Assembly: GCA_002104905.1 (NCBI GenBank)
Contig: MCFE01000548.1
Span: forward strand, 1 to 59,632
From: Basidiobolus meristosporus CBS 931.73
Lineage: Eukaryota; Basidiobolomycota; Basidiobolomycetes; Basidiobolales; Basidiobolaceae
DNA length: 59,632 bases
Reading direction: 5' to 3'
The position numbers and the translations under genes are program-made. The stretch's first letter is position 1. Each line of letters opens with the position of its first letter. The notes below the pieces were generated by a model that worked only from the letters and a program-made list of their open reading frames with translations, did no database searches and had not been told where the DNA came from. Of the stretch, positions 10,980 through 24,822 are shown in pieces.

Positions 10980-11515
10980 TGTACCAGTAGCCTAACCTTT
11001 GCTATATATGTCATCTACCTTATTCCTGTAAAGTATCAGCATTTCGCTTAACCCGAGTCTATAGTAATTGCATCAAGCAGATATTCGTTCACCCACTCTG
11101 CCATTGTTCCCATTTTCACTCACTCTCACTCCCACTCTTCACTCCCTTCACTTTAATATTCCATTTTCCTACTCTACGAGCCGCATCTAGTAATAAACTC
11201 TTGTGAATAGACGAGCAATCTCTGTCAAAGCCATTGGCCATCCCCGGATACGGGTAGTTCTCTACTGCACTGCGAGTATTTATTTGATGCAATGATGGTC
11301 AAAACGGGAGATAGAGATCAACCATACGGGAATGAGTGGTGGAATATACCAAACAGTTAATAAATAGCCGATGGCTTGTTCGAGGAGTAAGGGCAAAGAT
11401 GAGGCATGTATGATAAATGGGGGGGGGTGATTGTTGCAAATGCCAGGCTGCTTTGGCTGATCCGTGGAATGGTACAAGAATAGTTACAAGTAAAGGACGC
11501 TAAATCGAGTGGCTG
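10980..11515. other. Convergent intergenic region, trihelix gene and FKS copy 2
   Basis: About 535 bases between two 3' ends. It contains pyrimidine-rich runs (11090-11160) and a G homopolymer of eight at about 11420. No gene seen. Confidence 0.4.
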
Positions 11516-14500
11516 TTAAAACGGTAGGTTCCTGCGGTTGTACAATACATGCTCCTTGTAGAAGAGTGGCCCTAAGAATGCGGCGAAGAAAAACGCCAAC
11601 ATGATTACAAATACAATGGAGTAGAAGAATATCCTGACGCGACGCTCTTTTCTTTGCTTTAGCGAATAGATGGGCGACCGGATTTGTCTGCTTGGGCGTA
11701 GCCAGAACAGCATCATCGAGTGAAGCTTATCGATTCCCGGAATGAGGCACAGCAGGAACAACAAGAAGAGGATCACGTGGCCGATGATGAAGTCGGTCGC
11801 GAAGAAGGTCATCTCGATCAGTTTGCAGAAGAACTCACGCAGAGGCTGAGAAAAGGCCATCCACCCGAGTCCTCGACCTGACCATCTGCCACTCCACCAG
11901 GCCAGATTAGTCTCATCTTGGCCGAATTCTCGTGTTAACAGTATAGACATTAAGATTCGGAAGATGGCTCGCTGGACGAAGCAGGTGGCGATCATTGCTA
12001 ATATGGCATTGGGCAAAATCCATTCTTCAATCCACCACACGAATACGAAGTCCGCTGCAAAGATCACTACTGATAGAGCATGTGCGATAGCCGCAATCAG
12101 CGATCCGAAACTAGGGAAGCATCCCCGCAACATAGGTCCAAAGAAGAAAGATACGAAGAAAAGTACGATTAGGACTGCGGCATTGAGGGCCAGAGGTGCT
12201 CCCGCGACCACACCAATTCTTGCAAAAGCGTAGGTGGACTTTTTGGGAGTTACCGACACAAATGAGAATGCTATCACAACAAACACAGCAAGCAAGACGG
12301 GAAGCAGCAACTCCATGATAAAGATGGCCGAGAAGCGAGCTCTTGGAACCCCACCGCCGAGTCTGCGTCTAGAGTCCCCTAGCTTCTTGCGCTTGTAACC
12401 AGTGATCCGAGTTCTGGCCAGGCGACAATGAGCAATCCAAGAATTGTTGTCGGATGATGAGTTGCCTGAAGAGAGCCAGCGAAGGTACTCGCGGTAATCC
12501 AGTATGAAGTCAGCGAATCCAAATTGGTGTGGGTTAAAGAAGAACGGCGCAACGGTCAAGGCCACCACTGTAAACCAGAAATATATGTAGTGAGGCATCC
12601 AAATAGATAGCGACAGGAACAGTAACAACAAAAAGAGCCGCATTCCAAAGTAGATGCTGGAGTTGGCGAACCGAGCATACAGGATCGAGAACGGTATACG
12701 GCTGGTGGCAAAGCCACGCCCTGTACCGATGTATCTAGCCCCGCCGAAGCTCAGGTTGGAGACAATGCTGTTGGCATAGATCTGTGTCACAAACACTTCG
12801 AAGAAAGGTGAGAAGGAGAGGAATTGCTTGCCAAGGCGCGAGATACTGCGCAAGAAACCTTGCTCAGAGAGAACTTGCAAGAACAGTGGTAGGAAGGAGA
12901 CAAGGAACATCATCACGATGGCGATCACTGTTCTCTGAATCCACTGAATAACTGGCGAATAATCGTAACATCCAGGAGGATTCAGGATTCCATTTACGGC
13001 ATTAGCGTAATCGCATGTTGTAAGGAGTTGCGTCAGCGAGGAAACGAATGTCAGTGTGAGAAGGAAGAGCTGGATGGAGAACATAATCATTATGTTGTTG
13101 ATGTGGAATCCAGGATGGGCATAGTAGAAGGTCAAGAATCGATCCAATGGTAGTTGCGTTCCGATATAGTATTGCTCTCGAGATAGCATTTGTTCTCCCA
13201 TACCAGTTCCAATCTTGGTGAAGAAGTTCAATACGCTGCAGAAGCCGAGATCACGTCCTTTGCCGCATTGGAAATACTCGGTATGCTTGATTCTTCCACC
13301 TCGCTCGAACGCGTTCATACCAGCATAGATATCCTCGTTGAGGTGAAGTCCCTTCTGGGCCTTGCTCACTCCTCCTCGGGTGGTCATGAAGATCGAGTTC
13401 AGGAAATCCGGATGTCCGTAATGAAGCTTGCCCCCGACCTTGGCCATGATGCGCCCAGTGACCGTACCCCAGATCTGCTCCTTCCCTGCCGCCACATCTC
13501 CCAGCACTCCGATGTTCTCCGAGAAGATGTACTCGCGCGCCCCGACGATGGCAACTGGTGGCTTTGATGGGCCAGTCTGTGGTGCATATGGGTCAAGGTT
13601 GGTCCCGTCAAACTGCTCAAACTCTCCAAGAACGTTTCGGATCTTCAGGGCTTCCTCGAGATAGTTGTCCTGGTTGGCATCGATGAGCTGAAGGTACTCA
13701 CCTCTGGTGAAGATGATGGAGTGATTCTGGTTGTCGGACTTGCCATCACCAAGGATAGGATTGCCAGGAAGAAGGATCCGGAACTTGGGTTTTCTTCGGC
13801 CATCGGAGCCAAATTCACAGAACCCATCGATAAGGCAACTAAAGAACAAAGACCCCTCACCTTGGATATGAGATGGTGCTTCCTCCAAATATGCGATCTG
13901 AAGATCCGGGTACGAATTCAATAGGAATTCGACATTCTCCATATCTGACTTCGAAAAGTGGGCATATCGCTGCATGGACACCACGAATTTGAATTTGCGA
14001 CGTGCCACCTGCTCAACAACATTGTCCCACCCTTCATTCAAGCCACCGTGTTGTTTAACCGTTTCCGGATTTTCAACTCGGTACAGCAGCTTGATCGCCT
14101 TCGAATAGTTCATGAATCCGGAGATGGTACGATACAGGGTTTGAGACCGGAGCGAGGCCCAGATTCTGGTTCTCAGGGTGAACTCGGGCGAGGCTGACTT
14201 GAACCCGATGCAGTAGAATGGCAGATCGTCAGTTTTGAGGTCTGGGTCGAGTTTCTGATTCTCTTGGAAGAAGTCGTCGCCCTCCTGAGGGAAAAACGAA
14301 TTCTCCTCAGCCAGTATCTTGGTGTCCTTGACGAAATTATCCCACTCGTTAGAATGGAGTTTCTTCAGATATTCCAACAAGGTGACGTGAGTATATTGGT
14401 CGTCTTCTCGAATAATTTCTCGAAGCGAAAGGATGATCTTTTCAGCGTAATGGGGAGTAAAGACCGTGAAGGTGGGCATCCGATCAATGGTCATTGGCTC

Positions 14501-17192
14501 AGGGGTTGGAATAGCCATGCTTTGTGCAAAGAATGAGATACGACGCTCAGCCTCTCCCTTGGGGAAAGATGGGACTTTGCTAGCCTTTACGTTGGGAGAA
14601 AGAATCTGGGGGGCTTTCAAGACTGGTGAACCATCTTCCGTGCTAGGTAACTGGAAACATACCGTTGAAACTGGGCTTAGTACTCATGATTCTAGACACA
14701 CGATTCCAAAGAGTCATACCTGCTGGTAAAGTAGGGCCCGGAGATTCTCGATTGAAAATAGATGGTCTCTATACATCGAGATAATGACAGCATTCCAGAT
14801 CTGCGAACAAAGAATCTGAGGCTTGTACTTGACCTCCATAGACCGTGTCTCGAGGATTTTCGAATAGATTTGCTTGGGAAGGCCCTCAAATATACTCTTC
14901 CAATTCGACCAGAACGACTGTCCCAAATGGAAGGAGTGGACAACGCTAAATATCGTGCTCCAAACTAGAGAACGTCCGAAGGCTGGTTAGTAGGATGTAG
15001 AGTAGAAGGCAAACGACGGGATACTAACCAGTATACCACAGGTAGGTATCCAAAAAGAACAGAGTTATATCCAGCACAACCATCAGGGCTATGGTTATAT
15101 ACACCACCAGGTAGCAGATGAACGAGGAGGATGCAATAACACTACACTGATTCGCTTGCGCCTCATAAGTGGATCTCAAGGAATCCCGGAAGGACAATGC
15201 CAAGAAGAAGTAACTCTCAGCGAACTTGCATAGGAAAATGAAGAACCAAAGTGCGAAAGAAACCATGCGATCCCTGAACGCCATCCTCGGGAAGTTACTG
15301 GTAAAAGTACGGTTGGTGAGATTCTTGGATGTTCCAGTTTTGTTGTCGCTCAACAGTCTAAATAACTTTCCACTGGGGACAATGGCGAAAACGAGGGTGG
15401 TGACGATGGAAACAGCCAAATGAACACACCCTACGATCAGGGCGGTGTTCGAGTCTCGGTCAATCGGTATAATGTACAAAGCCGGAGCAATATTGATCAG
15501 AGCCACTATCAACAAGTACACCAACCGCTTCATTAGGATACTCGAGACAACCCAAGTCAAAGGTAAGAACGAGCACTCGCATAGCGTACTGAACATCATT
15601 ATCAATGAAGCCAGGGCGCCTCCTAGGCCGAGCACTGTGAACCTCACTGGCAATGGAGGGTCAGTCTCGTTTTCTTCGGTATATAAATAAGCGGCATGGG
15701 TGAGCGTATAGTAATAGAATCCAACCACATGTATTATCCATATCCTTGAGAAATTGGCAGTTATATGCAGCCAGGAACGACGTTCCTTGAAAGTTTTCCG
15801 GAAGGCATAGGCCCATTTGACATCTCTCAGTCTGTGGTATCTCTGAGATGGGTGGTAATCCATGAGTCTGGTTTTGTTATCCTTCATCACAATCCGCTCG
15901 ATGCCTGCAGGAGACCAGAATAATTCATTTACATCGTCATAGCCGATCACTTCGTGATGATCCTTTTCTTTTTGAACGTAGCATCCATCGACCGCCTCGT
16001 ACGATTGGTCACGAATGAATGTGTAGAGTGGCCTGATAATGGTATTCAAGTATTCATTCTCGTGAGCAGTATAGCTGCTGCTTTGACACTCGGTGCTTGT
16101 ATAATAGTCCCAAGCAAGCTTGAAAATGAAACAAAGTGCTTCGGATGTGAATCTAATCACGCATGCCTCACCCCATATCATTAGGTATAGCGCGATTTGA
16201 CGAACCCGGTCGTAAGGAGACATCTCGTACATTCTTTTTCTCCAGAGCTCATGCGCCGCTCCTATCGACTTTTGTGCCTCTATGTCCTCGTTAAAAGCTG
16301 CGTCGGGCCCTCTTCTGGTATACATGGGGAATTCCGGCTCATCTTTGTCCAGATGTGCGCAGAAAAACCATTTGCGGTAGTTTGCGTGTTCACCACCTAT
16401 ATAGTCGGCATGTAAAGTAACAAGCGCCTGCTCTGGAGTCATCCTGGAGGCTCTGGAATCCAGCATGGTCATGAATGACTCAAACATATTCTTCACGTTG
16501 TCTTTTTGAAAACCGAAAACCCTCTGTAGTTCCAAGAAGATCTGGTGAATTTCCTCCTTCCGAACAGGGAGGTACCTATCGTTCCCCCATGCAGGCCACT
16601 GGTTTTCCCGAGGAGGCTTTGGCTCCGAGAATGGATTTGCTGGTCTTTCAAGTGCTGTCCGTGATTCGCAGCGTGATGAGGAACGACTGGTGCCATTCTT
16701 ATTTTCAAGTATAGCAACCAGAGAGTCGGTGGATGTGGCGAATTTGGAGTAACGACTATCATCAAGATGCTCTAGAAGCATTGAAGATAACAAATCTTTT
16801 TCCGCAGACGGGGAGTATTTGTAAGGGTTTTCTGGGCGGAAATTCTCGCTACAAGTAGAGTCGCTCTCCGAGTCTACATTATATATATTCTTCCCTTTTC
16901 TACTGTCTATTTTGTCGAGAAATGGGTCGGAATGAGCTGCTGGAGTTGGTTCGACTCCTGTGTTTATGGATTCATAACGGCTGTGTGTTGAAGACTCAGT
17001 GGGGTATCTGGTAGCGTTACTTTCAGGATAGTTATGTGGTGGGCGACTTTGTTGATAGGAAGAGTCTTTGTGAAGGTTGAAAGACCCTTCGGTGGTGTGA
17101 AGCTGTGATAATTCTAAAGGGGTTTCATTGTTATTTGACGGAGTCTCTACCCTCCGGGAAAAGTTGTAAGGGGCTTCACCTGTGTTTGTCAT
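11516..17192 (-). CDS. 1,3-beta-glucan synthase catalytic subunit, intron-bearing paralogue
   Basis: Three exons, 17192-15029, 14964-14720 and 14650-11516, encoding about 1847 residues. The first in-frame ATG is at 17192; the codon just before it is GTG. Architecture is the same as in the copy at 4063-9561: disordered N-terminus, FKS1 domain 1, membrane block, catalytic region with GEYLQLIDANQDNYLEE, second membrane block, RITGYKRKK. The hot-spot-1 segment is FFLALSFRDS and hot spot 2 is QWIQRTV. N-termini of the two proteins are clearly diverged, while the catalytic third is almost identical. The introns lie just after the first membrane block (YLWYT/VWST and LLYQQ/LPST), positions with no intron in the other copy. 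Likely role: an alternative or stage-specific glucan synthase, as with yeast FKS1/FKS2; this is inference. Confidence 0.96.
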
Positions 17193-18542
17193 CACAGGGA
17201 GTGCTTAACGGTAACAATATATAACTGCACACTTCAAAAAAAACGAATACCCAAGGTTGAGTAAATGGTAATACGAATAGTCGGAGAACAAGGTTCTGGC
17301 CAAGCCTTGGAATAATGAGGAATCGGGTGAAGAAAAATCTAGGACTTCGAAATAAGCTTTTAAAGCAACTCAACCCAGCATCGAATTAAGAAATGATCAC
17401 TATTTAATCATTGAGAATCAGTCTTATAGCAATGACCGATTCAGAGATTGTATTGGCAATTCAGATCAGTATATATACATGTATATATTTATATAGATAC
17501 TTGGCGGTTCTCCAATTCAATGAATTGCCTGATTTGGAAGAAATAAACTTAGAAACCCCCACCAATGAAGACAGTCATAGCTTTCTATCCTCAAAACCTA
17601 TGGGTTGTCATCCAGTATCCTTCGCCGCGCACCCCTAACCATCACATCACTACCATACCTCACAGCGTTCCCCAAACATAATTCTTGAAGAAATGAAGAT
17701 ACCCATGGTTGAGCGTAACGTCACTGTATGACATCCGAGTTTATAACATAATTCATCTTGTATCTTCCCCAATGAAACTTTACCCAACCATTGGCTAAAT
17801 GACAGAAGGCCTCAATCGCATCACGGACTATATATAAATGGTTAGTAGAAGTACAACTTCTGACTCACGAATCACCGTGGAGGCTAATTATAGACATGAT
17901 GCAATTATAGATCTAGGTTCCGACTGGCATACGTCAACCTTTACACTAACGACCCCTCCAGAAAGGAGCAATTGTGGCGCATTGTACGTAGTGGAGTTCC
18001 ATGTTGTGTGTGGAGCGTGGCCCACAAGTCTTTCTCCACAGTTGTGATGTCTTCTTGTGGCTCGATTGTAGTCGCGTGTTTCATCAGGCGTTCCTACTCC
18101 TTTTTACAGCGTTGACAACTCGTGTAGCACGGGTTTAATTAAGTGCATAGCGATATTTGCCATATGTGATTGTCAGGCGCCTTATCGTATTGTGAACGAG
18201 CGAGTACGATGGATCGGGTTTTACTCAATGACTGATGTGCGAAGCCACATGTGATATTCATGTTGCGGATGAGAACCATGTCGCATTTCTTCCCATTTGG
18301 TATAGTGTTTAGTTCAGGTCAATGGGTCCTACAGAGTCGCACAACCTTTGTTCTACCGTCACTCACGCATACTTTGAAGCACAGTCTATAGCTTTATTAC
18401 TGATTTACACAGGAATGTGGGTGAATTCCTTATCACAATTAGAATCTAGATACGTAGGACTAAAATGGGGGCATAACATGTATATGGAAGATACTCACTC
18501 CACTCCCGTCATGTTCGAAAAGGTGAGTATAATGCCGATCGC
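17193..18542. other. Intergenic region upstream of FKS copy 2
   Basis: About 1.35 kb between the FKS 5' end and the 3' end of the DEAH helicase gene. AT-rich near 17,380-17,520 with alternating TATATA runs (about 17,470-17,500). Small open frames here show no protein-like composition. Likely contains the FKS promoter. Confidence 0.35.
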
Positions 18543-21409
18543 TTACTGCGGGACTGGAACGTTGTTGAAATACTTCGGAGCAGCTTGTGGTAACCAGTTT
18601 GCCTGAATCCCGGAAATCCCGCGAAGATAATGCTTGGTAGTGAATACCTAGAGGTGACGCTATCATAAGCAAAGAAGAATACCCGGGAGATTCGTGTGCT
18701 CACGTACCAATTCGTTGTAAACGATCGCTTCGACTTTCTTCCCAAACATCACTGACGCTGGGTGAATGTAAACGGTCTTGCAAAATAAACGTCATTGTTA
18801 GTCGTGCTAGTGAATACCTTCGATAAATTTGAACTTACCATCCCTCCCACAACTGTCTTATACCCGCCGTCAGGCTGCAGCAAGGCGGTGTTCTGGAAGA
18901 ATCCGGCCAAGAAACATTTGAGCACCACGTCGTAATCTTGACCACACGATGTTGTGGGCGAGATGTTTAGTCGTGTGCACAGTTGGGTCAGTTGCTTGCG
19001 GACATCCTAGGGAGATCGTTTCAGTAGACCGAGACAAGTGTTCTCAAGGTGACATCGAGCATACCATGACATGCTTCATAGCTCGAACATTGATGAAGTT
19101 TTCCCTACACCAGTCACGGTCTCCATTCACCGATAAATATGCGGTGAGCACGTTCAGGAGAGTGATGTGGTCACCTATGTAAGAGGGTTAGGTTTCATTC
19201 GGACGGGAAGCTGATCGAAAGTAAGTACCATCTCGGCTAATGAACTTCTTTTTGGCTTCAGCGGCCTCCGCGCGTTTGTCGTGAGGGGAGAAAAACACAC
19301 CGTCCACAGATAGTAGAGATATGATGGCAATGATTTCCTGTGTGCATTTGGCTTTCTGTACAACAGATGAGCCACGTATTTCGCAAGTAAGTAATCGTGG
19401 TAAGTACTGACCTGCGACTCGAAAAGAACTTTGGAATACATGGGGTCTAGAGGGAATTCCGCCATTTTCTTGCCTAATTCGGTCAGTTCACCAGAATCGC
19501 TCAACGCTCCCAATGCATACAGCTGTTCCAACGCACGGATCACTAGATTGAGCGCTTTTAGTTCAACCGAAAAATAAAATTGAGGTCTATTGAATCAATA
19601 CGTGATGTTCGGGATGGGCGGTCCATGTAATCAAATCCAAGGATATCGTGGACCCCAGAGGCTTTGAGCAAAAGCACTGCAGAGGCTAGGTTGCATCTTT
19701 TAATCTCGGGTTCGGTATTCTCGTCCAAGCTGTCGAAGGTAGCTTCGGTATAGAGGCGATAGCAGATACCAGGTGCCTCACGACCGGCACGACCAGTTCT
19801 TTGTCGAGAGGAGGACTTGGAGATTGGGCTAATCAAAAGGGATTCTATGCCTGAGAAGATGCGTAAATACCAACCGCATGGGTGGTGCCCGGGGATTGTG
19901 ACTTTCTTACCGATTTTGGAGTTGTAACCTCTGACTTTGACTAAGCCCGTATCTATCACGTAGCGAATACCGCTGATTGTGATACTGGTCTCAGCAATAT
20001 TTGTAGCCAGGATGACTTTTCGCGTATTTGGTGGGGCCGGGGAAAACACTTTGGCTTGCTGTGCAGGGGGGAGGGCGGCAAAGATGGGACATGGCAATAT
20101 CTAATCAAGGTCAGTCTGGCTTGCATAACAGCGCATATGTAGCCCATTGATATTTAGATGTGCATACCTTCATGCCGTCGTTGGGCAGTTGACTCCCGTG
20201 CTCATTGATAAGCTTCTCCATGCTTTCAATCTCCTCTTGGCCTGTGTATGGAGAGCACTGTTAGAATCGTAGGTTGATGGGATCAGTGCTACCTAATCGT
20301 TACCGGTAAGAAACACTAGAATATCCCCGGGCTGCTGCTCCATGTGGATCTGGAAGATTGTCAGCAGAGCCGAATCCAAGTAATCTGATTGAGGCTCGAC
20401 AGTATTGAAAATCCGAACAGAGTGCTGGCGTCCAGATATATATAGAATCTTGGCGCTAGGTTTCATGGTCAAATGAGTGTTCTTCGTAGCATGCCAATGC
20501 AGAACTTACTTGTTGAAGTACTCGGAGAATCGCTCAGCATCTAGTGTTGCACTCATGATGATGATTTTCAGTGGAGTTACGTTCGAACCATTCTTTTCGT
20601 TTTCTTTGGAGAGTTCCAGTCTTTTCTTTTGGAGCTCTTTCACCATTCCAAACAAAATATCGGTTCTCAAAGTCCGTTCGTGTGCTTCGTCGAGGATTAC
20701 GCACGAATAACGTGACAACATGGTGTCCGACAATAGCTCACGGATAAGCATACCATCGGTCAAGTATTTGATGAGCGTGTTTGGGCTGCTAGTGTCATCG
20801 AAACGAACTGTATACCCAACCTGACAAAGTAAAATGGGTTCATTCCTAGGCGTGCAAAAATCCCCGTTTCTCTGGTTTACCTTGTTCCCGAGTGTGGTGC
20901 CTACTTCTTCGGAGACACGTCTTGCCAAACTTGTCGCGGCCACTCTTCTCGGCTGTGTGACAGCAATGGCTCCGGTTTTCGCAAATCCGGATTCAAGTAG
21001 GTATTGCGGAATTTCTAGGTAAAAGTCAGAAAAGCGGGCATAGCCCTCAAAGGTCGAGAAGAAACTTACGCGTGGTTTTTCCGGAACCTGTTTCACCTAC
21101 CAGGACCACCGTGTCGTTCTCGTTGAATTCCTTTATGAGCTGTTCTCGAGCTGAGCATTGCAACGTATTAGAGGGAAGAAGGGTAATTCACATCGATGGG
21201 CTAGCTATACCAGAGTAAATTGGAAGAGCTTCTCGGTGCGGGCGTAAGGTGTTGGCCTTTTGTCTGAGTTTCTTATATAGAGCCTTCTTCCCAGCATTTC
21301 CGCTCGAGGGATTCTCTTGTTCCTGAGACAAACCGACCGATTCGTCGGGGGTGATTGCATTATCGTTCTCATCGAAATAAATCTTCCGGCCGGATTTGAC
21401 AGGCTGCAT
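18543..21409 (-). CDS. DEAH-box RNA helicase, DHX33/Dhr2-like
   Basis: Minus-strand gene of roughly a dozen short exons, ATG at 21409, stop at 18543-18545. Helicase motifs in order: Walker [10 protein letters not shown] (about 21100), [12 protein letters not shown] (about 20690), SAT (MSATLD, about 20545), [18 protein letters not shown] (about 19790). Then follow the winged-helix/ratchet and OB-fold region, rebuilt across introns: [50 protein letters not shown], and the C-terminus [11 protein letters not shown]. The phrases GICYRLYTE and [14 protein letters not shown] are close to DHX33, and the short N-terminus also fits this clade rather than Prp2/Prp22. Family role: 3'-5' RNA helicase acting in ribosomal RNA processing in the nucleolus. 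The last exon (18647-18543) is short and was located from frame and splice signals. Confidence 0.88.
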
Positions 21410-21766
21410 GATAGACTCTCTTTATCGGGTTCTCAAAGTGGTCCAAATTACTGTGTTTCCGCTTTGACTTGGTCTAGCTATTGCATACAACCGAAGCACT
21501 TCTTTTTTTTTACTTTTCGAGATGCGGTCACAATTTGGATATTTTTTGACCATTAGCTCGATATTTTTTTATCTCCACAGGCATCAGGTAGCCTACTCAA
21601 TCTTCCCCTTCAGAACATGTTTAGTTGATCATTCACCATAAAACTAGAAAAAAAATATCCTACAACCCTCGAAAATTTGGGGCTCGACCTGGGTGATGTA
21701 TAGGATTCAAGTAAATTCATCACAAGACACCGTTCTATCAAGTGTGTAAATAGCACAAGTTCAACA
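21410..21766. promoter_or_regulatory. Shared divergent promoter, DEAH helicase and eIF2B epsilon
   Basis: About 357 bases separating the start codons of two genes for ribosome biogenesis and translation initiation. A T-run (21506-21513) and AT-rich DNA are seen. A divergent promoter is inferred from layout only. Confidence 0.5.
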
Positions 21767-24758
21767 ATGGGTCCAGTAGATAGGAATAAGAGCTTAGATT
21801 CCGAGGAAGTTTTGCAAGCAGTCATTCTTGCCGACAGTTTCAATGAGAGATTTATGCCTCTAACCCTAAACAAGCCAAGGGTATACTACTTTCGTTGGTT
21901 TTTACCTCCATTCAGCCGCCTTTGCTAAATGTTCTTCAAATGCTTCAAGTGCTTGCTGCCTCTTTGTAATATACCTCTTATCGAATACACTCTGGAGGCT
22001 CTCGCAGTCGCTGGTGTTCAGGAGATTTTCATATTTTGCTGCGCCCACTCGGATTTAATCAAAAAATACCTCGCGTAAATATGCTCCATTCAGAGTATCC
22101 CCTAGTTTCTTTGCTGAAACAATCGCATGCCCTTTTTTAGAGACTCCAGATGGAAGAAGCCTTCCGCTTACATTAGAGTTGAGGTTGTGGTTGTTCAAGA
22201 GTGTTATTCCATTGGTGATGCTATGCGTGAACTCGATGCGAAATCCATCGTCAAGAACGATTTCATCCTGGTCAACGGAGACGTAGTTTTCAACATCGAT
22301 CTTACCAAGGCATTGGAGAAGCATAGGTAACAGAAACCGTGTTCGGTTACTACCACAATATTTTAATGTATGCATATTTTCACCAGGGAGATTCGCCAAG
22401 CTGACAAAAACGCTATTATGACGATGGTATTTGAGCTTTGGTGAAGTCTTACAGTTTCGCACCAGTACTAATCTCAAGCGTCTCTTAGGTCGTAAGACAG
22501 GCAAGCCCACTTCATCCAGCTAGGTTTGGATCCATTTATGGTAGTTGCTCTCTATACTGGCAGTAGTACTCAAGCCTATTCAACCTATAGAGCGAAGGGT
22601 GAGGACGGAGTATTTGTTCTCGACTCCAAGTCTGAGGAGTGTGTGTACTATGAATCGGTGGAGGCTTATCCCCGAAAGAAGAGATTTGCTTTCGACACTG
22701 AGATCTTCGAGAAGCATCCAGAGATTCAGATTCGCAACGATCTCATAGATTGTCAAATTGACATCTGCTCAGTCGAGGTAACCTGGAGTGCTTCAAATCT
22801 CTCGATCCTTCCTCAAATCTGACCACCTTCACCTCAAAGGTCCCCGCTCTATTCACCGAGAACTTTGATTACCAAAGCATGAGAAGAGACTTTGTCCACG
22901 GGATTTTGACATCAGATATCCTCGGCAAAACCATTTACTGCAACATCATTCAGGATGAATATGCTGCCAGAGTATGCAACAGCCAGCTTTACGAAGTTGT
23001 GAGGTAATTGGTCGAGTCTAGTGAGCATCCCATTACTCCAAAGCAGAGGTACTTATCTTTCTTATACAGCAAAGATATTCTCTCTAGATGGACATACCCC
23101 ATGGTCTTGGAGGCCAACATCCTCGAAGGCCAAAGCTATAAATACAGTAGAGGACACATCTATAAAGAAGATAACGTCGTGCTTGCTAGGTAGGCGCTTT
23201 ATGCTGCTAGTGTTACAGGTGGATGTTCGTTTAACTGGGTCCTGGAACGAAGATCATGCACCCTTGGTGAGAAGGTTGCCATTGGGTCTGGAACAGAGAT
23301 TGCCGAGAATGCCAAGATCTCCAACTGCGTTATTGGACGCAACTGTCGCATCGGTATGTTACTAAGTTCGCGCCTTGTCTGAGCCACTTCTCACATCCGG
23401 TCAAAGGTCCAAACGTGGTCATTGATGGTGCATACCTTTGGGACGGCGTCGTTATCAATGCCAATTGCAAAGTGGTTCGATCCATCTTGGCCAACAACGT
23501 AGTTTTGCACGAAGGCGTTTCGGTCGAGAAGGGCTGTATACTTGCTGAGAAGGTAGAGCTGTTACCGTAGTGATGCGTGTTTAGTAATGTGCCTAACTTG
23601 CGAATCAAGGTTGAAGTTGGCCCTCAGATCACACTCAAGGAACTCACCAAACTTTCTCTGGAGAAAAGAACATCCGAATTCGGCGATAGTGACGAGGAAG
23701 ATGGTGAAGAATCTCAAGGTAAAGCACATAGACTTGACTTTAGTGAACTTGGTGGTGTTGAACAGTGATTTCCATTAGGATACGATTCCAACGTTGTTGG
23801 TACCCTTGGGAGAGGTTACGTCTGGGTTGATCAGCTTGGGGACGACGGAGATGAAGATCCCAGAAATGTGGAAGTTGCTGACCTTGGTATGCATTTGCAC
23901 TCATTTGCACCTGGCCTGGGAATCCAATTTTACTGAACGTTCCATATAACAGCTCGTGACTTGGCCAACATCTATCTGTCAGATGAGGAATCTGCTGCCT
24001 CAGATGCCGAATCCGAGGCTTCTGATGTCTCTTCGCTTGATGAGCCTCAGGATGACGATTTCAATAGAGAAGCTATCCAGACACTCGAGCGTGCTTTCGC
24101 TGATTCTTTGAGTGTCGATATTGCTTCTTTAGAACTGAATACCCTCAGAATGGCCTACGATGCCAGCTTCCACGATGTTAGAAGCGTCCTCATTCCTGCA
24201 GTGCTCAAGCAAGTCGACTTGAACAAATTCCAAGAAAGTCTGAAACAGGTACAGTGCAAAGTTCTCTAAAGGTACTCTCTTGACTGCTGCTAACCTATCG
24301 ACAAATCCACCATCAGCTTCTCGCCCGTTGGAGTCCATTGATCAAGAAGAGTATTCACTCTGAGGACGACCAAATTGATGCTTTGGTTACTCTACAGGTA
24401 GACAACACGGAGTTGTGTGCGTGTAATTCTGAGTGTTTATTCATGTGCTTCTCTTACAGGAATTCTGCGCCGATAGTGAGCCTCATTCTAAGCTCTTTTT
24501 GTTCGCCCTACGCTTCTTCTATCAATTCGACTTGGTGGAGGAAGATTCGGTCATTGAGTGGTACAATCTCGATACCGACGATATGAACGAGCAAGAGAAG
24601 AAATTGAGACAGATGGTAAGTGAAACTGAATTCCTCCTGCGCTGCTGAACATTCGGTTAATTCTCTGGTTGATACTCTACTAGGCTACTCCTTTCATCAC
24701 ATGGTTGGAAGAGGCAGATGAGGATAGTGACGAGGATGATGAGGACGATGATGAATAG
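21767..24758 (+). CDS. GCD6: Translation initiation factor eIF2B subunit epsilon
   Basis: About 15 exons with introns of 40-70 bases; ATG at 21767, stop at 24756-24758. Epsilon is the catalytic subunit of the guanine-nucleotide exchange factor that recycles eIF2-GDP in the cytoplasm. Rebuilt order: nucleotidyltransferase-like domain starting LQAVILADSFNERFMPLTL, with NGDVVFNIDL and a 38-base micro-exon (22489-22526, VVRQASPLHPAR); FVLDSKSEECVYYE; left-handed beta-helix with hexapeptide-type repeats (VAIGSGTEIAENAKISNCVIG); acidic linker; and the C-terminal W2/HEAT domain (FFYQFDLVEEDSVIEWY) ending in an acidic tail WLEEADEDSDEDDEDDDE. W2 and acidic/aromatic boxes bind eIF2 beta and eIF5-type partners. 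The tail-to-tail neighbour begins 64 bases downstream. Confidence 0.93.
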
Positions 24759-24822
24759 TTTACTACGCTTGTTTAGAATAATAAATAAATGTCTACATGT
24801 AGTGTGCCTACACTTGTTTAGA

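Noticed and set aside
13190-13567. 125-codon open frame antisense to the second FKS gene, with a near-identical twin at 7513-7890
   Set aside because: Both are shadows of the conserved catalytic region. Their similarity follows from the conversion tract, not from selection on an antisense protein.
17411-17638. 75-codon frame upstream of FKS copy 2
   Set aside because: Contains TATA-rich translated repeats and no conserved features.
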